The notes under the pieces were generated by a model. The model was not told the DNA's origin, did no database searches, and saw only the letters and a program-made list of their open reading frames with translations. The position numbers and the translations under genes are program-made. Positions 44,956-53,936 of a stretch of DNA of 64,000 nucleotides are shown here, piece by piece (within the stretch, counting starts at the first letter, position 1; each line of letters begins with the position of its first letter). This DNA comes from Deferribacteraceae bacterium UBA6799 (lineage in GTDB: Bacteria; Chrysiogenota; Deferribacteres; Deferribacterales; Geovibrionaceae): positions 86,735 through 150,734 of the forward strand of contig DKFJ01000003.1 of NCBI GenBank assembly GCA_002452335.1. Reading direction: 5' to 3'.

Positions 44956-45934
44956 TACACCAAGCAGTCTCATACTTTTTGTGACAGGAGTGTGCAATGC
45001 AGGCTGTCAGCACTGTTTCTACAGAAGCAGCCTGAACCAATCGGACGACGCTCTGGGAATTGACACACTCAGCCGGCTCCTGAACTCACTCAGCAGAAAA
45101 TGTCATCTGTCGCTGACCGGCGGAGAGCCGTTCACCAGAAAGGATATTGACGATATCATCAAAGAAGCCCTTTCATGCGAAATGGTCTCCTCTCTGGCGG
45201 TAAATACTAACGCTTATCTGACTGATAAAATAAACCCGACACTGGATAAACTCAAAAACTGCAATAAACCTGTCTATTTCCAGCTCTCTCTGGACGGCTT
45301 AAAAGAAACCCACGATAAGAACAGGCAGCTCAGAGGATGTTTCGACAGAGTTATCTCCATAGCAGAAAGAATTGAGAGTCTCAGCCGTGATAACCCTATG
45401 CTTTCATACTCCTTATCAGTAACACTAATGAAAGATAACCTGAGAGATGTTGAGGATATGATGCAGTTTTTCAGCAGAGAGGGGATAAAGAGCAAGATAA
45501 CACTGCTGAGAGGTAATTCATTCAGCAGTTTTCTCATCCCCGGACAATTGATGAATCCGGAATACGGACCCGCAAGCGCGGCAGCGTCCGAAGACGAGAT
45601 ACGGGGGCTGATAGACCGTATCCGCATGTCACATCCAACATATCTTTCTGAGTTGAATATAAAAAAAATTGATCTCGCCCTGAAAATTTTAAATGCGAAA
45701 AAAAGAATATCCATCTGCCACGCCGGAGACAATGACGGCGTGATATATCACAACGGAGATATTGGAATATGTGAACAGGTCGTTCCATTCGGTAATATGC
45801 GTAACTGGGACTGGAATCTTTACAAAGCATGGAACTCAGATGAAGCTGATAATCACAGAAAGCAGCTTACAAAATGCGCCTGTATACACGGATGCAATCT
45901 ATCCACGACAATTCAGCTGGGAAAAGGAGGCTAA
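44945..45934 (+). CDS. Radical SAM/SPASM-like protein
   Basis: The 329-residue protein has the cluster motif CNAGCQHC (Cys17, Cys21, Cys24), LTGGEPFTRKDI, LSLDGLKETHDKNR and a C-terminal region with CHAGDNDGVIYHNGDIGICEQVVPFGNM (in pieces: CHAGDND, GDIGICEQV) and KCACIHGC, which is SPASM-like. The start codon is TTG at 44945, supported by GGAGAG six bases upstream. No ATG fits the frame before the motif. The substrate is unknown. It sits between the GT2 and the asparagine synthase homologue in a gap-free run. Confidence 0.88.
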   Translation: MAYDTPSSLILFVTGVCNAGCQHCFYRSSLNQSDDALGIDTLSRLLNSLSRKCHLSLTGGEPFTRKDIDDIIKEALSCEMVSSLAVNTNAYLTDKINPTLDKLKNCNKPVYFQLSLDGLKETHDKNRQLRGCFDRVISIAERIESLSRDNPMLSYSLSVTLMKDNLRDVEDMMQFFSREGIKSKITLLRGNSFSSFLIPGQLMNPEYGPASAAASEDEIRGLIDRIRMSHPTYLSELNIKKIDLALKILNAKKRISICHAGDNDGVIYHNGDIGICEQVVPFGNMRNWDWNLYKAWNSDEADNHRKQLTKCACIHGCNLSTTIQLGKGG

Positions 45935-45940
45935 AGCGAC

Positions 45941-47695
45941 ATGTGCGGCATAGCCGGATATATCGGCAGAAACGTTCACGAATCCGATGTTGCAAAGATG
46001 GTGGACGCAGTCAGACACAGAGGTCCTAACAATCGCAATGTCAGGCGTGTGGACGACATGTGCGTTCTGGGTCATGCCAGACTTTCCATCATGGATCTGT
46101 CAGAAAACGCCACTCAACCGATGATCGATACCGCCGCCAAAACAGCCATCACCGTTAACGGAGAGATATACAACTATCTTCAGATAAAAGAACGTCTGGA
46201 AAAAGACGGCTATGTCTTCCGCTCTACATCAGACAGCGAAGTCATCCTGCACGGCTATCTCCGGTGGGGTGAAGATATCGTAAAAATGATAGACGGCATG
46301 TTCTCTCTGGCGATATATGACGGCAGAGCAAAGAAGCTCATCCTTGCCCGTGACCCGGCAGGCATCAAACCTCTGTATTACTATTCGCATAACGGAGACT
46401 TCATGTTCGCTTCGGAAATAAAATCGTTTTCCGCTGTTCAGGATAACGGAATCAGATTTGATCCGGAGACAATGCGGACTTATCTTGCCTACAGGTATCT
46501 CCCGGCACCTATGACACCCTATAAGAATATGTACAAACTGGAGCCTGGACACACACTGACTCTGACAGCCGGAAAAATATCAATCTCACGCAACTGGGAT
46601 TACAATATAAAAGACATCTCTGATGAAAATACCGAGGCGGAGGAACTGCGTTCCTTTATGAATAGCAATGTTAAACTGCATCTGAACTCAGACGTCCCCG
46701 TTGGACTTCTGCTCAGCGGCGGCATAGATTCCAGCGCCGTTGGGGCTTTCATGTCGAAACACATGGATACCATCGATGCGTTCTGCTGCGGGTTCAATGA
46801 AGCGGCATATGACGAAAGAAAATACGCGCGTATGTCCGCTGAATCATTCGGAATAAAACTGCACGAGACAGTCATGGACTGGGAAACTCTGAGGGACGGT
46901 CTGGAGGACTATTTCCAATGGTTCGATGAACCCTTCTTCAACTATTCGGCTGTGGCGATAAACAAGCTGTGCCGAATGGCTGTGGAAAAAAATATAAGAG
47001 TACTTCTGTGCGGTGAGGGAGCGGACGAGATCTTCGCCGGATACCTGTGGTACGATGATTTTTATGACAGATTTAATGAAAATGCTGCCGATATGCTGAA
47101 TATCTTTTTCAGATACAAAGGTTACTTTGACGAAAAAATGCAGAACAGGCTCAGCGGCAGACAGACTGATTTCGATCATCTGTGGCTTCTGAAGAAATAT
47201 GACAGCCCCGGCATGCACCCTGTTAACAGGGCTCAGGTTCTCGATTTTCACACATTTCTTCCGGATGAGGTTCTAAGCCGTGACGATATATCGAGCATGT
47301 CTGAAGGGCTGGAGCTCAGAGTACCGTTTCTAAACAAAAAAATGCTGGACAGGTTTTTTCTCCTGAACGGTGATATCCTTTATAAAAATAAAGAGAGAAA
47401 ATATCTGCTGAAAAAAGCGCTTAACGGGATAATGCCGCAGAATATTCTGACACAGAGAAAGAAAGGATTCGGCTTCCCTCTGGAATCATGGGACAGAGAC
47501 ATCACAGGCATATGCAGAAGAGCGCTTACCAACGGTATGATGGCGGAACACGGGTTCATATGCCGGAGCGGACTGGATGACGTGCTGCAAAATCATAATA
47601 CTCACCATAAATGGCTTCTGCTGACAGCGGAGATGTGGATGAGAAAGAAACTTGCCGGATCAGATATAAGTGAGCTTATATATGCAAAAGAATAA
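45941..47695 (+). CDS. asnB: Glutamine-dependent asparagine synthase homologue
   Basis: The 584-residue protein is a two-domain amidotransferase. The N-terminal glutaminase has nucleophile Cys2 (MCGIAGYIGR), followed by RHRGPNNRN, SIMDLSENATQPM and NGEIYNY. The synthetase domain has PP-loop SGGIDSSAVGAFM near residue 257 and LRVPFLNKKMLD. In glycan clusters these proteins often amidate a sugar acid or a peptide carboxylate rather than making free asparagine, so its position between a radical SAM and a methyltransferase gene favours that role (inference). The 3' end overlaps the methyltransferase gene. Confidence 0.9.
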   Translation: MCGIAGYIGRNVHESDVAKMVDAVRHRGPNNRNVRRVDDMCVLGHARLSIMDLSENATQPMIDTAAKTAITVNGEIYNYLQIKERLEKDGYVFRSTSDSEVILHGYLRWGEDIVKMIDGMFSLAIYDGRAKKLILARDPAGIKPLYYYSHNGDFMFASEIKSFSAVQDNGIRFDPETMRTYLAYRYLPAPMTPYKNMYKLEPGHTLTLTAGKISISRNWDYNIKDISDENTEAEELRSFMNSNVKLHLNSDVPVGLLLSGGIDSSAVGAFMSKHMDTIDAFCCGFNEAAYDERKYARMSAESFGIKLHETVMDWETLRDGLEDYFQWFDEPFFNYSAVAINKLCRMAVEKNIRVLLCGEGADEIFAGYLWYDDFYDRFNENAADMLNIFFRYKGYFDEKMQNRLSGRQTDFDHLWLLKKYDSPGMHPVNRAQVLDFHTFLPDEVLSRDDISSMSEGLELRVPFLNKKMLDRFFLLNGDILYKNKERKYLLKKALNGIMPQNILTQRKKGFGFPLESWDRDITGICRRALTNGMMAEHGFICRSGLDDVLQNHNTHHKWLLLTAEMWMRKKLAGSDISELIYAKE

Positions 47696-48518
47696 GCCTT
47701 TCACCGCAAGAGAAACATGTCCTCTTTGCGGCTGCATAAAATTCGATATAATAGTTTCCGCGCTATATACAGACCCCAGAGTGATGAATTTCATCACTAA
47801 ATACTACGGCGGAAGGGTCCCAACGGATATTTTCAGCGGTACCCCATATGAAATAAGACAGTGCGCGGAATGCGGGCTCTTCAGGCAGGCCTATACTCTG
47901 AACGACAGCCTGTCTTTCCAGTTATACGAAAAATGGATCGACAGCAAAGACAGCCTGAACAAAAAGCTCTACGGAGATGCCCAGCTATACAGGACATACG
48001 CCGAAGAGATGTCGGTCATCATTTCTCTCACAGAAAAGATGCCGCACGAGATAAATGTACTGGATTTTGGAATGGGTTGGGGGTTCTGGTGCAGAATGGC
48101 ACAGGCGTTTAACATCAACGTCACAGGATTCGAGCTTTCAAAAAAACGTCTGAGATACGCCGAAAAAATGGGCATAAAGACCATCTCTTCCCTGAGCGGA
48201 TCAAAAGAGAGATATGATTTTATTAATGCTCATCAGGTTTTTGAGCATGTCTCTGACCCTGTTGGTCTGCTGAAAGAACTATGCAGACTGCTGAAGAGCG
48301 GCGGGGCAATCCGCCTATCCACACCTAATGCCGGGCACGAAATAAAAGAATTCATCACTGAAACATGGAAAGCTGACAAAAATGCTTTTCATCCGCTGGA
48401 ACATTTAAACGGATTCTGCAAAAAAACTCTCATAAGGCTTGGAGAAACCGCTTCTCTGACAGAAATAGAAAACGTTCCCCTGAGCCATCCCACACAGATA
48501 TATTTCAGAAAGCCATGA
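47682..48518 (+). CDS. Class I SAM-dependent methyltransferase with N-terminal zinc-ribbon-like cysteines
   Basis: The 278-residue protein has two CxxC pairs near the N-terminus (CPLCGC and CAECGLF), a helical spacer, then a SAM-binding fold with VLDFGMGWGFWCRMA, ISGLSGSKERYDFINAHQVFEHV (shortened: NAHQVFEHVSDP) and SGGAIRLSTPNAG. This is the Methyltransf_23 architecture often found in sugar-modification clusters. GTG 47670 is possible, but ATG 47682 lies behind GTGAGC and is preferred. It starts within the end of the asparagine synthase gene and ends in an ATGA overlap with the next gene. Confidence 0.85.
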   Translation: MQKNKPFTARETCPLCGCIKFDIIVSALYTDPRVMNFITKYYGGRVPTDIFSGTPYEIRQCAECGLFRQAYTLNDSLSFQLYEKWIDSKDSLNKKLYGDAQLYRTYAEEMSVIISLTEKMPHEINVLDFGMGWGFWCRMAQAFNINVTGFELSKKRLRYAEKMGIKTISSLSGSKERYDFINAHQVFEHVSDPVGLLKELCRLLKSGGAIRLSTPNAGHEIKEFITETWKADKNAFHPLEHLNGFCKKTLIRLGETASLTEIENVPLSHPTQIYFRKP

Positions 48519-49666
48519 AAAATACAACAGTGATACTCAGAAGCGCCGGAGAAAGAACAGAGCAGGCGGCGCTGGCTCTGCTGAAAGAATTAACAACAGA
48601 GATAATCGCCGTGAAAACGGCTCCTTTCAGTCTGGCTGTGAAGGAGTGTTTTGAGAAGGGAATAATGGATGGCAAGGAGTGGACACTGGTTATAGACGCA
48701 GACGTACTGATAAGCAGGTCTGCTGTTATTGAGCTGACAGAGCTTGCTCTGACACTGCCGCCGGATACATTCTGTGTTCAGGGGCTTGTCTTTGATAAGC
48801 TCTTCTCCGTATTCCGTCCGGCAGGCAACCATCTGTTCAGAACATCACTCCTGAACAAAGCTGTTGATAAGGTAGCTCATAACCCTGAAATTCTCAGACC
48901 GGAATCTTATGTAATAGATAAAATGACCGACTCCGGATACAGGTTCATTCAGACAGATATCACGGTGGGCGTTCACGACTATGAACAGAGCTACCCGGAC
49001 ATCGCCAGAAAAGCCTTTCTCCACGGAAAGAAACACTGCTATCTGACCGATATACTCACCACTTTCTGGAAAGCGCGTCAGAATGACCTGGATATGTCTT
49101 TTGCTATGGAGTTCTTTCAATACGGAGCAGAATACGCAAAAACTGTTAGGGTCGATTACGCTGATCTTTCAGAAGCAGCGGCGATGCACAGTAGATACGA
49201 TATAGAAAAGCCTCCCTTCGACATAAAAGAGGCATTCGGATACGCGGACAGAGTAATATCCGTAGAGATGAAAAACCTATATTCTGACAGCGCAAGACAG
49301 GATAAAATATTTCCCAGATATCTGTGGAATTCAATTCAAAAAGGCAAAAAACGGGACGACGGTCTTTCCTTCACAGACGCGCAGTGTCTGGAAACGGCTA
49401 AAACTGTAGCTGTCTTCGGACTTGGCAAGTCCGGCAGAATGACTCTGGATTTTCTGGACAGATATTTTGAAGGAAAGACCTTAGTGATAATCGATGACAA
49501 TGAGCATGGATACCATAACGGTATCCAGATAGTAGATTCTATCATCTTCGTAAACGATTTTCAGAACAAGGTGGACATGGTGGTCTGCGGCAGATATCAG
49601 AAGATCAGCCCCGAACTGACAAAGCATCTCAAAATCCCTCTGCTCAGGCTTAACAACATATGCTAG
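48515..49666 (+). CDS. Glycosyltransferase-like protein with C-terminal shared Rossmann-like module (GT module protein 1)
   Basis: Residues 1-290 resemble a GT-A fold: TLVIDADVLISR at about residues 57-68 gives a DxD-type motif (Asp61, Asp63). The rest has no clear family. Residues 299-383 form a separate module with VAVFGLGKSGRMTLDFL, LVIIDDNEHGYHNG, MVVCGRYQKISPEL and PLLRLNNI. Very similar modules end the proteins at 49674-50843 and 51688-53124. The fold is Rossmann-like (GxGxxG after a beta strand, then acidic IDD), like dinucleotide-binding or PF08484-type tails. Its function is unknown. The start is in an ATGA overlap with the methyltransferase gene. Confidence 0.7.
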   Translation: MKNTTVILRSAGERTEQAALALLKELTTEIIAVKTAPFSLAVKECFEKGIMDGKEWTLVIDADVLISRSAVIELTELALTLPPDTFCVQGLVFDKLFSVFRPAGNHLFRTSLLNKAVDKVAHNPEILRPESYVIDKMTDSGYRFIQTDITVGVHDYEQSYPDIARKAFLHGKKHCYLTDILTTFWKARQNDLDMSFAMEFFQYGAEYAKTVRVDYADLSEAAAMHSRYDIEKPPFDIKEAFGYADRVISVEMKNLYSDSARQDKIFPRYLWNSIQKGKKRDDGLSFTDAQCLETAKTVAVFGLGKSGRMTLDFLDRYFEGKTLVIIDDNEHGYHNGIQIVDSIIFVNDFQNKVDMVVCGRYQKISPELTKHLKIPLLRLNNIC

Positions 49667-49673
49667 GAAAGAT

Positions 49674-50843
49674 ATGAAATTTGTTTATGTACTTACCGGA
49701 GACAAAAATATTTATTTCGGAGTCACGATTATTTCCGCGCTCTTTCTTCGCAGGCTGCACAGGGATGCCGAAATAATACTGCTGACTGATACACGCTCAT
49801 ACCATTTATACAGGGACGACAGTCTGATACGTGCCTTCGACAGGTGCGTTATCATGGACACTCCATACACTGATCCGCTCTACTCCAGCAGATTTATCAG
49901 ATGCAATATGAGAAAACTCATAGATGGCGATATGGTTTATCTGGATTCGGACACTCTGCCCAGAAAGAGCCTAAGCGAAATATTCACAGTCAGAGCTGAT
50001 CTGGCGGCGGCACTTAACCATAACAAAGGCATATTCGACCCGTCAGTGGAGCCGGAGAACGGCGCTCTGACAAGTTTTGGATGGCGTCTGGAACAGAACA
50101 GATATCTTAATGCCGGCGTACAGTTCTGGAAAGACACCGATAACGCAAAGAGACTGTCAGAAAAATGGCTCAGCAACTGGCTGATGTTCTCAGACAGCAG
50201 ATCGCACCACGATCAGATAGCCTTCAATGCCGCTGTGTGCTCTTCAGAAGCTATGCGTATTCATGTTCTGGACAACAGCTATAATCTTCAGATTAAGAGC
50301 TGTACTCAGATTTCACAGAGCGCTTCAGCTCATCTGTGGCACTATTACATGTCCGACAGCGACATCCCGGCTCTCATCAGGAGATATCTGTCCATTCTGG
50401 AAAAAGATAAAACACTGAGCGAAGAGATGATAAGCGAGGAGCAAAAAAGAGATGTTCCGCTGGACTATCAGGGTCATCTGAATAAACATCAGATAGATGT
50501 TCTGCTTTATAAAGAAACAGCACCGATAACCATAAGAGAAAAAATGCTGGATGACCTGAAAGAAATTGTTAAGCACAAGCGTGTGGCAGTATTCGGAGCT
50601 GGACTATCAGGAAGCATGACTCACGACTTTCTGACGGGATATCTTCCCGCAAAAAAGTTAATAATCATTGATGACGCCAGAACAGAACCGCTGAAAGGCA
50701 CAGAGATTATCACCACTGACAAATTTTTGTCGGATACCCCGCAAGGCTGCGGAGTGATTGTCTGCGGCAGACATCAGAAGCTGAACCCCAGGCTGAACAC
50801 CGAACTGACCATCCCGCTGATAAGACTGCAATATGTGGAATAA
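49674..50843 (+). CDS. GT8-like glycosyltransferase with C-terminal shared module (GT module protein 2)
   Basis: The 389-residue protein has a GT8-type N-terminal domain: MKFVYVLTGDKNIYFGVTII, GDMVYLDSDTLPR with DxD at Asp91-Asp93, and SRHHDQIAFNA, which resembles the DQ motif of LPS sugar transferases. The last 86 residues (304-389) are the shared module: VAVFGAGLSGSMTHDFL, LIIIDDARTEPLKGTEI, VIVCGRHQKLNPRL, PLIRLQYVE. It lies seven bases after module protein 1. It converges with a minus-strand methyltransferase gene, one base apart. Confidence 0.82.
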   Translation: MKFVYVLTGDKNIYFGVTIISALFLRRLHRDAEIILLTDTRSYHLYRDDSLIRAFDRCVIMDTPYTDPLYSSRFIRCNMRKLIDGDMVYLDSDTLPRKSLSEIFTVRADLAAALNHNKGIFDPSVEPENGALTSFGWRLEQNRYLNAGVQFWKDTDNAKRLSEKWLSNWLMFSDSRSHHDQIAFNAAVCSSEAMRIHVLDNSYNLQIKSCTQISQSASAHLWHYYMSDSDIPALIRRYLSILEKDKTLSEEMISEEQKRDVPLDYQGHLNKHQIDVLLYKETAPITIREKMLDDLKEIVKHKRVAVFGAGLSGSMTHDFLTGYLPAKKLIIIDDARTEPLKGTEIITTDKFLSDTPQGCGVIVCGRHQKLNPRLNTELTIPLIRLQYVE

Positions 50844-50844
50844 G

Positions 50845-51531
50845 TCAGCCGGATGTAGAATCCTTATATACAGCGTTAAAGAGCCCCTGCTGAGACTGAT
50901 GCACCGTTAATGGTTCCTGTCTCTTTTCCGGCATGAGCCTCGCCAGAGCGAACCCGCCCCACATGGATCTCGCCTCTGCCGTGTCGAAAGCCTCATAGTG
51001 ATAGACGCCGGGAACAAAGTCCACCTCAACCATATCAACGTATGGACAATCAGCCCACTCCGCCTCAACTATGCCTCTTCTGCATCCAGGGTTGAATGAA
51101 TCATGGCATATGATAAACAGCTCCGATTGAGGAACATAATATTTCAGAATATTGTTGATATCCGTGCGCACCCCGCTGGCGCTGTGGTCTCCGTCTATCA
51201 GGATAAAATCAAGCCCTTTTCCCTCTTTCTGAAGATTTGTCAGAAAATCAGGCAAATACTTTTTTGAATCCCCCACGATAAAATCCACATTGGTGTATAA
51301 GTGTGAAAGATTCTTTTTCGGCTCATCCGTGATATCCATGGAGTAGACGTGTTCTGAAAACTCCGACAGAATCTGAAGGCTGCCGCCTTTATATGTTCCT
51401 ATCTCCAGCGCGTTTTTAGGGGCGATCTTTTTTATCAGTGTATGAAAAGCTATCTTCTCTATTCTCGTCATCTGCCAGTGACATTCATAACCGTCACAAA
51501 CAAAAGTGGGTGAATTAGGATCTGAGCGCAT
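50845..51531 (-). CDS. SAM-dependent methyltransferase (Methyltransf_24 / CmcI-like)
   Basis: The 228-residue protein has the SAM fold of class I with NALEIGTYKGGSLQIL (motif I), SMDITDEPK, IVGDSKKYLP and DFILIDGDHSASGV, typical of Methyltransf_24 and cephalosporin hydroxylase/CmcI-like proteins that act on sugars in glycan clusters. It is the only minus-strand gene inside the cluster and is convergent with module protein 2 and divergent from module protein 3. The substrate is unknown. Confidence 0.85.
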   Translation of the reverse strand: MRSDPNSPTFVCDGYECHWQMTRIEKIAFHTLIKKIAPKNALEIGTYKGGSLQILSEFSEHVYSMDITDEPKKNLSHLYTNVDFIVGDSKKYLPDFLTNLQKEGKGLDFILIDGDHSASGVRTDINNILKYYVPQSELFIICHDSFNPGCRRGIVEAEWADCPYVDMVEVDFVPGVYHYEAFDTAEARSMWGGFALARLMPEKRQEPLTVHQSQQGLFNAVYKDSTSG

Positions 51532-51661
51532 TTATCCCTCTCTCCGGTTTTATTATTTTTCATCATAACACATCACCGGAGCAATTGTTATCATTTTCAG
51601 TTTCACATGCCTGTTGAAACAGGTCTATCCTTATGATAATCTTAGACGATCTGTAATAAAC

Positions 51662-51667
51662 TATAAT
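51662..51667 (+). promoter_or_regulatory. Candidate promoter -10 box before the GT4 gene
   Basis: A perfect TATAAT stands 20 bases before ATG 51688 in the divergent spacer. No TTGACA lies at the usual distance upstream. A second weaker candidate is TTGAAA (51614-51619) with GATAAT (51635-51640) at a spacing of 15. The call rests on sequence only. Confidence 0.3.
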
Positions 51668-51687
51668 GTTACTCCCCGGGTTGCGGC

Positions 51688-53124
51688 ATGAAAAAGATTC
51701 CGGTATATTTCATTCTCCCCAGTATGAGCATCAGCGGCGTTCTGACCTTCTGCGAAAACCTGATAAACCATATCAGCATACACAGCGGCAGATATGAAGC
51801 ATCCATCCTCTACACAGGCACAGATGCTGTTCCGGATGTCTGTTCTGTTCCGGTTGTGCGTCTGTTTGAAGGATACACCACAAAAGAACAGCAGATCACC
51901 TCACTGATAAAATTCCTGAACAGCCATGAAAAGGCGGTCATCATCCCCAACTATATGTTCAGCATGCTCTCAGCCATGCCTTTTCTGCATTCCGGCATCA
52001 TGAGACTGTTCGTGCTCCACAGTGATGAACAGGTTTACTACGACTCCGCCCGGCTGATGTGCAGCTATTTTGACTCCATGGTCTGCGTCAGCAGATACAT
52101 TGAGAGCAGGCTGATTTCCGCCGACCCCTATCTGAAGGCAAAAACCGGCGTGATCCCATACGGCATAGATATTCCTGATTCCATGCCGGAAAAGAGCGGG
52201 CAGAACCCTATAAACATCATTTACACCGGCAGACTGCTGGAATATCAGAAAAGAGTTTCCAGACTGGCTGAGATAGTGCTGGCTCTGGATAAAAAGACCC
52301 GTGACTACCGGTTTGTCTTCGTGGGCGACGGTTCCAGCGCGCCCATGCTGAAACAGCAGCTGGCTCAGCAGGTGGAAAGAGGCAATGTCCTCTTCACCGG
52401 AAGAGTGGGCAGAGAAGAAATTAACAGATACCTTTCTGACGCTGATATATTTGTCCTGACATCCGATTTTGAAGGAACACCCCTCTCTCTTCTGGAGGCG
52501 ATGGCATACGGATGTGTGCCGGTGGTAAACCGCATAGAGAGCGGCATACCGGAGGTCATTGACAACAACGAGAACGGATTCATCATAGACGACTGTGTAA
52601 TAGATGATTTCGTAAGCAGGGTAACAGAGCTGCAAAACAGCCGGAAAAAGCTGTCAGCTATGGCAGACAGCGCATTTCAAAAGGCAATCAGAGACTATTC
52701 TACGCAGGTCATGAGCACACGATTTCTGGCGCTGTTCGACCGCTTCTTCGACTCGCCGCTTCCGGAGACATCGGCACCACAGTTCAGCACCGAACCTTTC
52801 TCCTTCATCATTCCCTGGCTCTATGAGCCGAAGATGGTAGGCCTGCTGAAATTTTTCGAAAGGGTCGCCATATTCGGATGCGGAGCGGCCGGCAAGGCAA
52901 CGCTCGATTTTATGAACGAATTGTTCCCAGGTAAAAGTGTTCTGATGATAGACGACAACTTCAAAGGAGAATTCTGGGGACTGGATGTCGTGACCACAGA
53001 GGCTTTTCTGTCAGAATACGAAAAAGACGTGGACATAGTGATATACGGCGGACACCAGAAGATAAACCCCTCCCTGACCGACAGAATGAAAAAACCGTTC
53101 ATGCGGCTGGACAACATTGTATGA
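51688..53124 (+). CDS. GT4-family glycosyltransferase with C-terminal shared module (GT module protein 3)
   Basis: The 478-residue GT-B enzyme has PVYFILPSMSISGVLTFCEN at the N-terminus, INIIYTGRLLEYQKRVSRL as the donor-domain start, NVLFTGRVGREEINRYLSD and the E-x7-E region EGTPLSLLEAMAYGCVPVV near residue 262. The tail, residues 393-478, is the shared module (VAIFGCGAAGKATLDFM, VLMIDDNFKGEFWG, IVIYGGHQKINPSL, PFMRLDNIV). The retaining sugar transfer is typical of GT4 enzymes; the acceptor is unknown. It starts a new plus-strand run after the minus-strand methyltransferase gene. It overlaps the next gene by four bases. Confidence 0.88.
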   Translation: MKKIPVYFILPSMSISGVLTFCENLINHISIHSGRYEASILYTGTDAVPDVCSVPVVRLFEGYTTKEQQITSLIKFLNSHEKAVIIPNYMFSMLSAMPFLHSGIMRLFVLHSDEQVYYDSARLMCSYFDSMVCVSRYIESRLISADPYLKAKTGVIPYGIDIPDSMPEKSGQNPINIIYTGRLLEYQKRVSRLAEIVLALDKKTRDYRFVFVGDGSSAPMLKQQLAQQVERGNVLFTGRVGREEINRYLSDADIFVLTSDFEGTPLSLLEAMAYGCVPVVNRIESGIPEVIDNNENGFIIDDCVIDDFVSRVTELQNSRKKLSAMADSAFQKAIRDYSTQVMSTRFLALFDRFFDSPLPETSAPQFSTEPFSFIIPWLYEPKMVGLLKFFERVAIFGCGAAGKATLDFMNELFPGKSVLMIDDNFKGEFWGLDVVTTEAFLSEYEKDVDIVIYGGHQKINPSLTDRMKKPFMRLDNIV

Positions 53125-53936
53125 GCAATAAACTTGATGCTGTCTTCACCATCGACAAAAACTATATAGTACACTTTTCCACAGCCCTGCTCTCCCTTCT
53201 GGAAAACAACCGTGACATCACCTTCAGAATTTTTCTGATATATGACGGCGTCAGGGATGATCTTGAAGAGGCTTTCTCTTTTTTCAGATCCAGATACGGC
53301 GTGGAAATAACAGCGCTGGATATAGACCCGTCACTTTTCAAAGATTTCCGGATAACACACCACATAAAACAGGCTACATATTTCCGTCTCTGCATGGCGG
53401 ATATCCTGCCGGATGACGTGGACAAGATTCTCTATCTGGACAGCGACCTGATAGTGAACGGCAGTGTGTCGGAGCTGGCAGCCATACAGACGGGCGATGA
53501 ATATCTCCACGCTGTCGAGCATCTTTTTCCTGATAGCAATAAAGAACACCTCGCCCAGTTCGGCATCCCGTCAGACTCTGACTATTTCAACGCCGGAGTC
53601 ATGCTGATCAACCTGAAAAAATGGCGAGAAGACGGTCTGACAAGGAAACTGATGACTTTCGCTCTGGAAAGGAGAGACGATATATTATGGTGGGATCAGG
53701 ACGTTCTGAACATCCTTCTGCGGAACAGCTGGGAAAAGATGCACCCCAGATTCAACTTCGTCTGGGAGATCATGGAATCCACGTCAGACAGAAAAGATAT
53801 AAAGGAAGCTCAGGCAGAGCCTGTGATAATCCACTATACCAGATCAGTCAAGCCGTGGCATTCCAACAGCTATCACCCGTACAGACACCTTTATCATAAA
53901 TACAGGGCGATGGTGCCCTTCGGAGATGACATATGA
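53121..53936 (+). CDS. GT8-family glycosyltransferase (LPS RfaJ/WaaJ-like)
   Basis: The 271-residue enzyme has the GT8 hallmarks: AVFTIDKNYIVHFSTALLSL at the N-terminus, ILYLDSDLIVNGSV with the DxD at about residue 105, DYFNAGVMLINLKKWRE, WWDQDVLNILLRN and PVIIHYTRSVKPWH (the HYxGxxKPW-type donor site). It carries no C-terminal module. It overlaps the preceding GT4 gene by four bases (ATGA) and galE by four bases. Confidence 0.92.
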   Translation: MSNKLDAVFTIDKNYIVHFSTALLSLLENNRDITFRIFLIYDGVRDDLEEAFSFFRSRYGVEITALDIDPSLFKDFRITHHIKQATYFRLCMADILPDDVDKILYLDSDLIVNGSVSELAAIQTGDEYLHAVEHLFPDSNKEHLAQFGIPSDSDYFNAGVMLINLKKWREDGLTRKLMTFALERRDDILWWDQDVLNILLRNSWEKMHPRFNFVWEIMESTSDRKDIKEAQAEPVIIHYTRSVKPWHSNSYHPYRHLYHKYRAMVPFGDDI

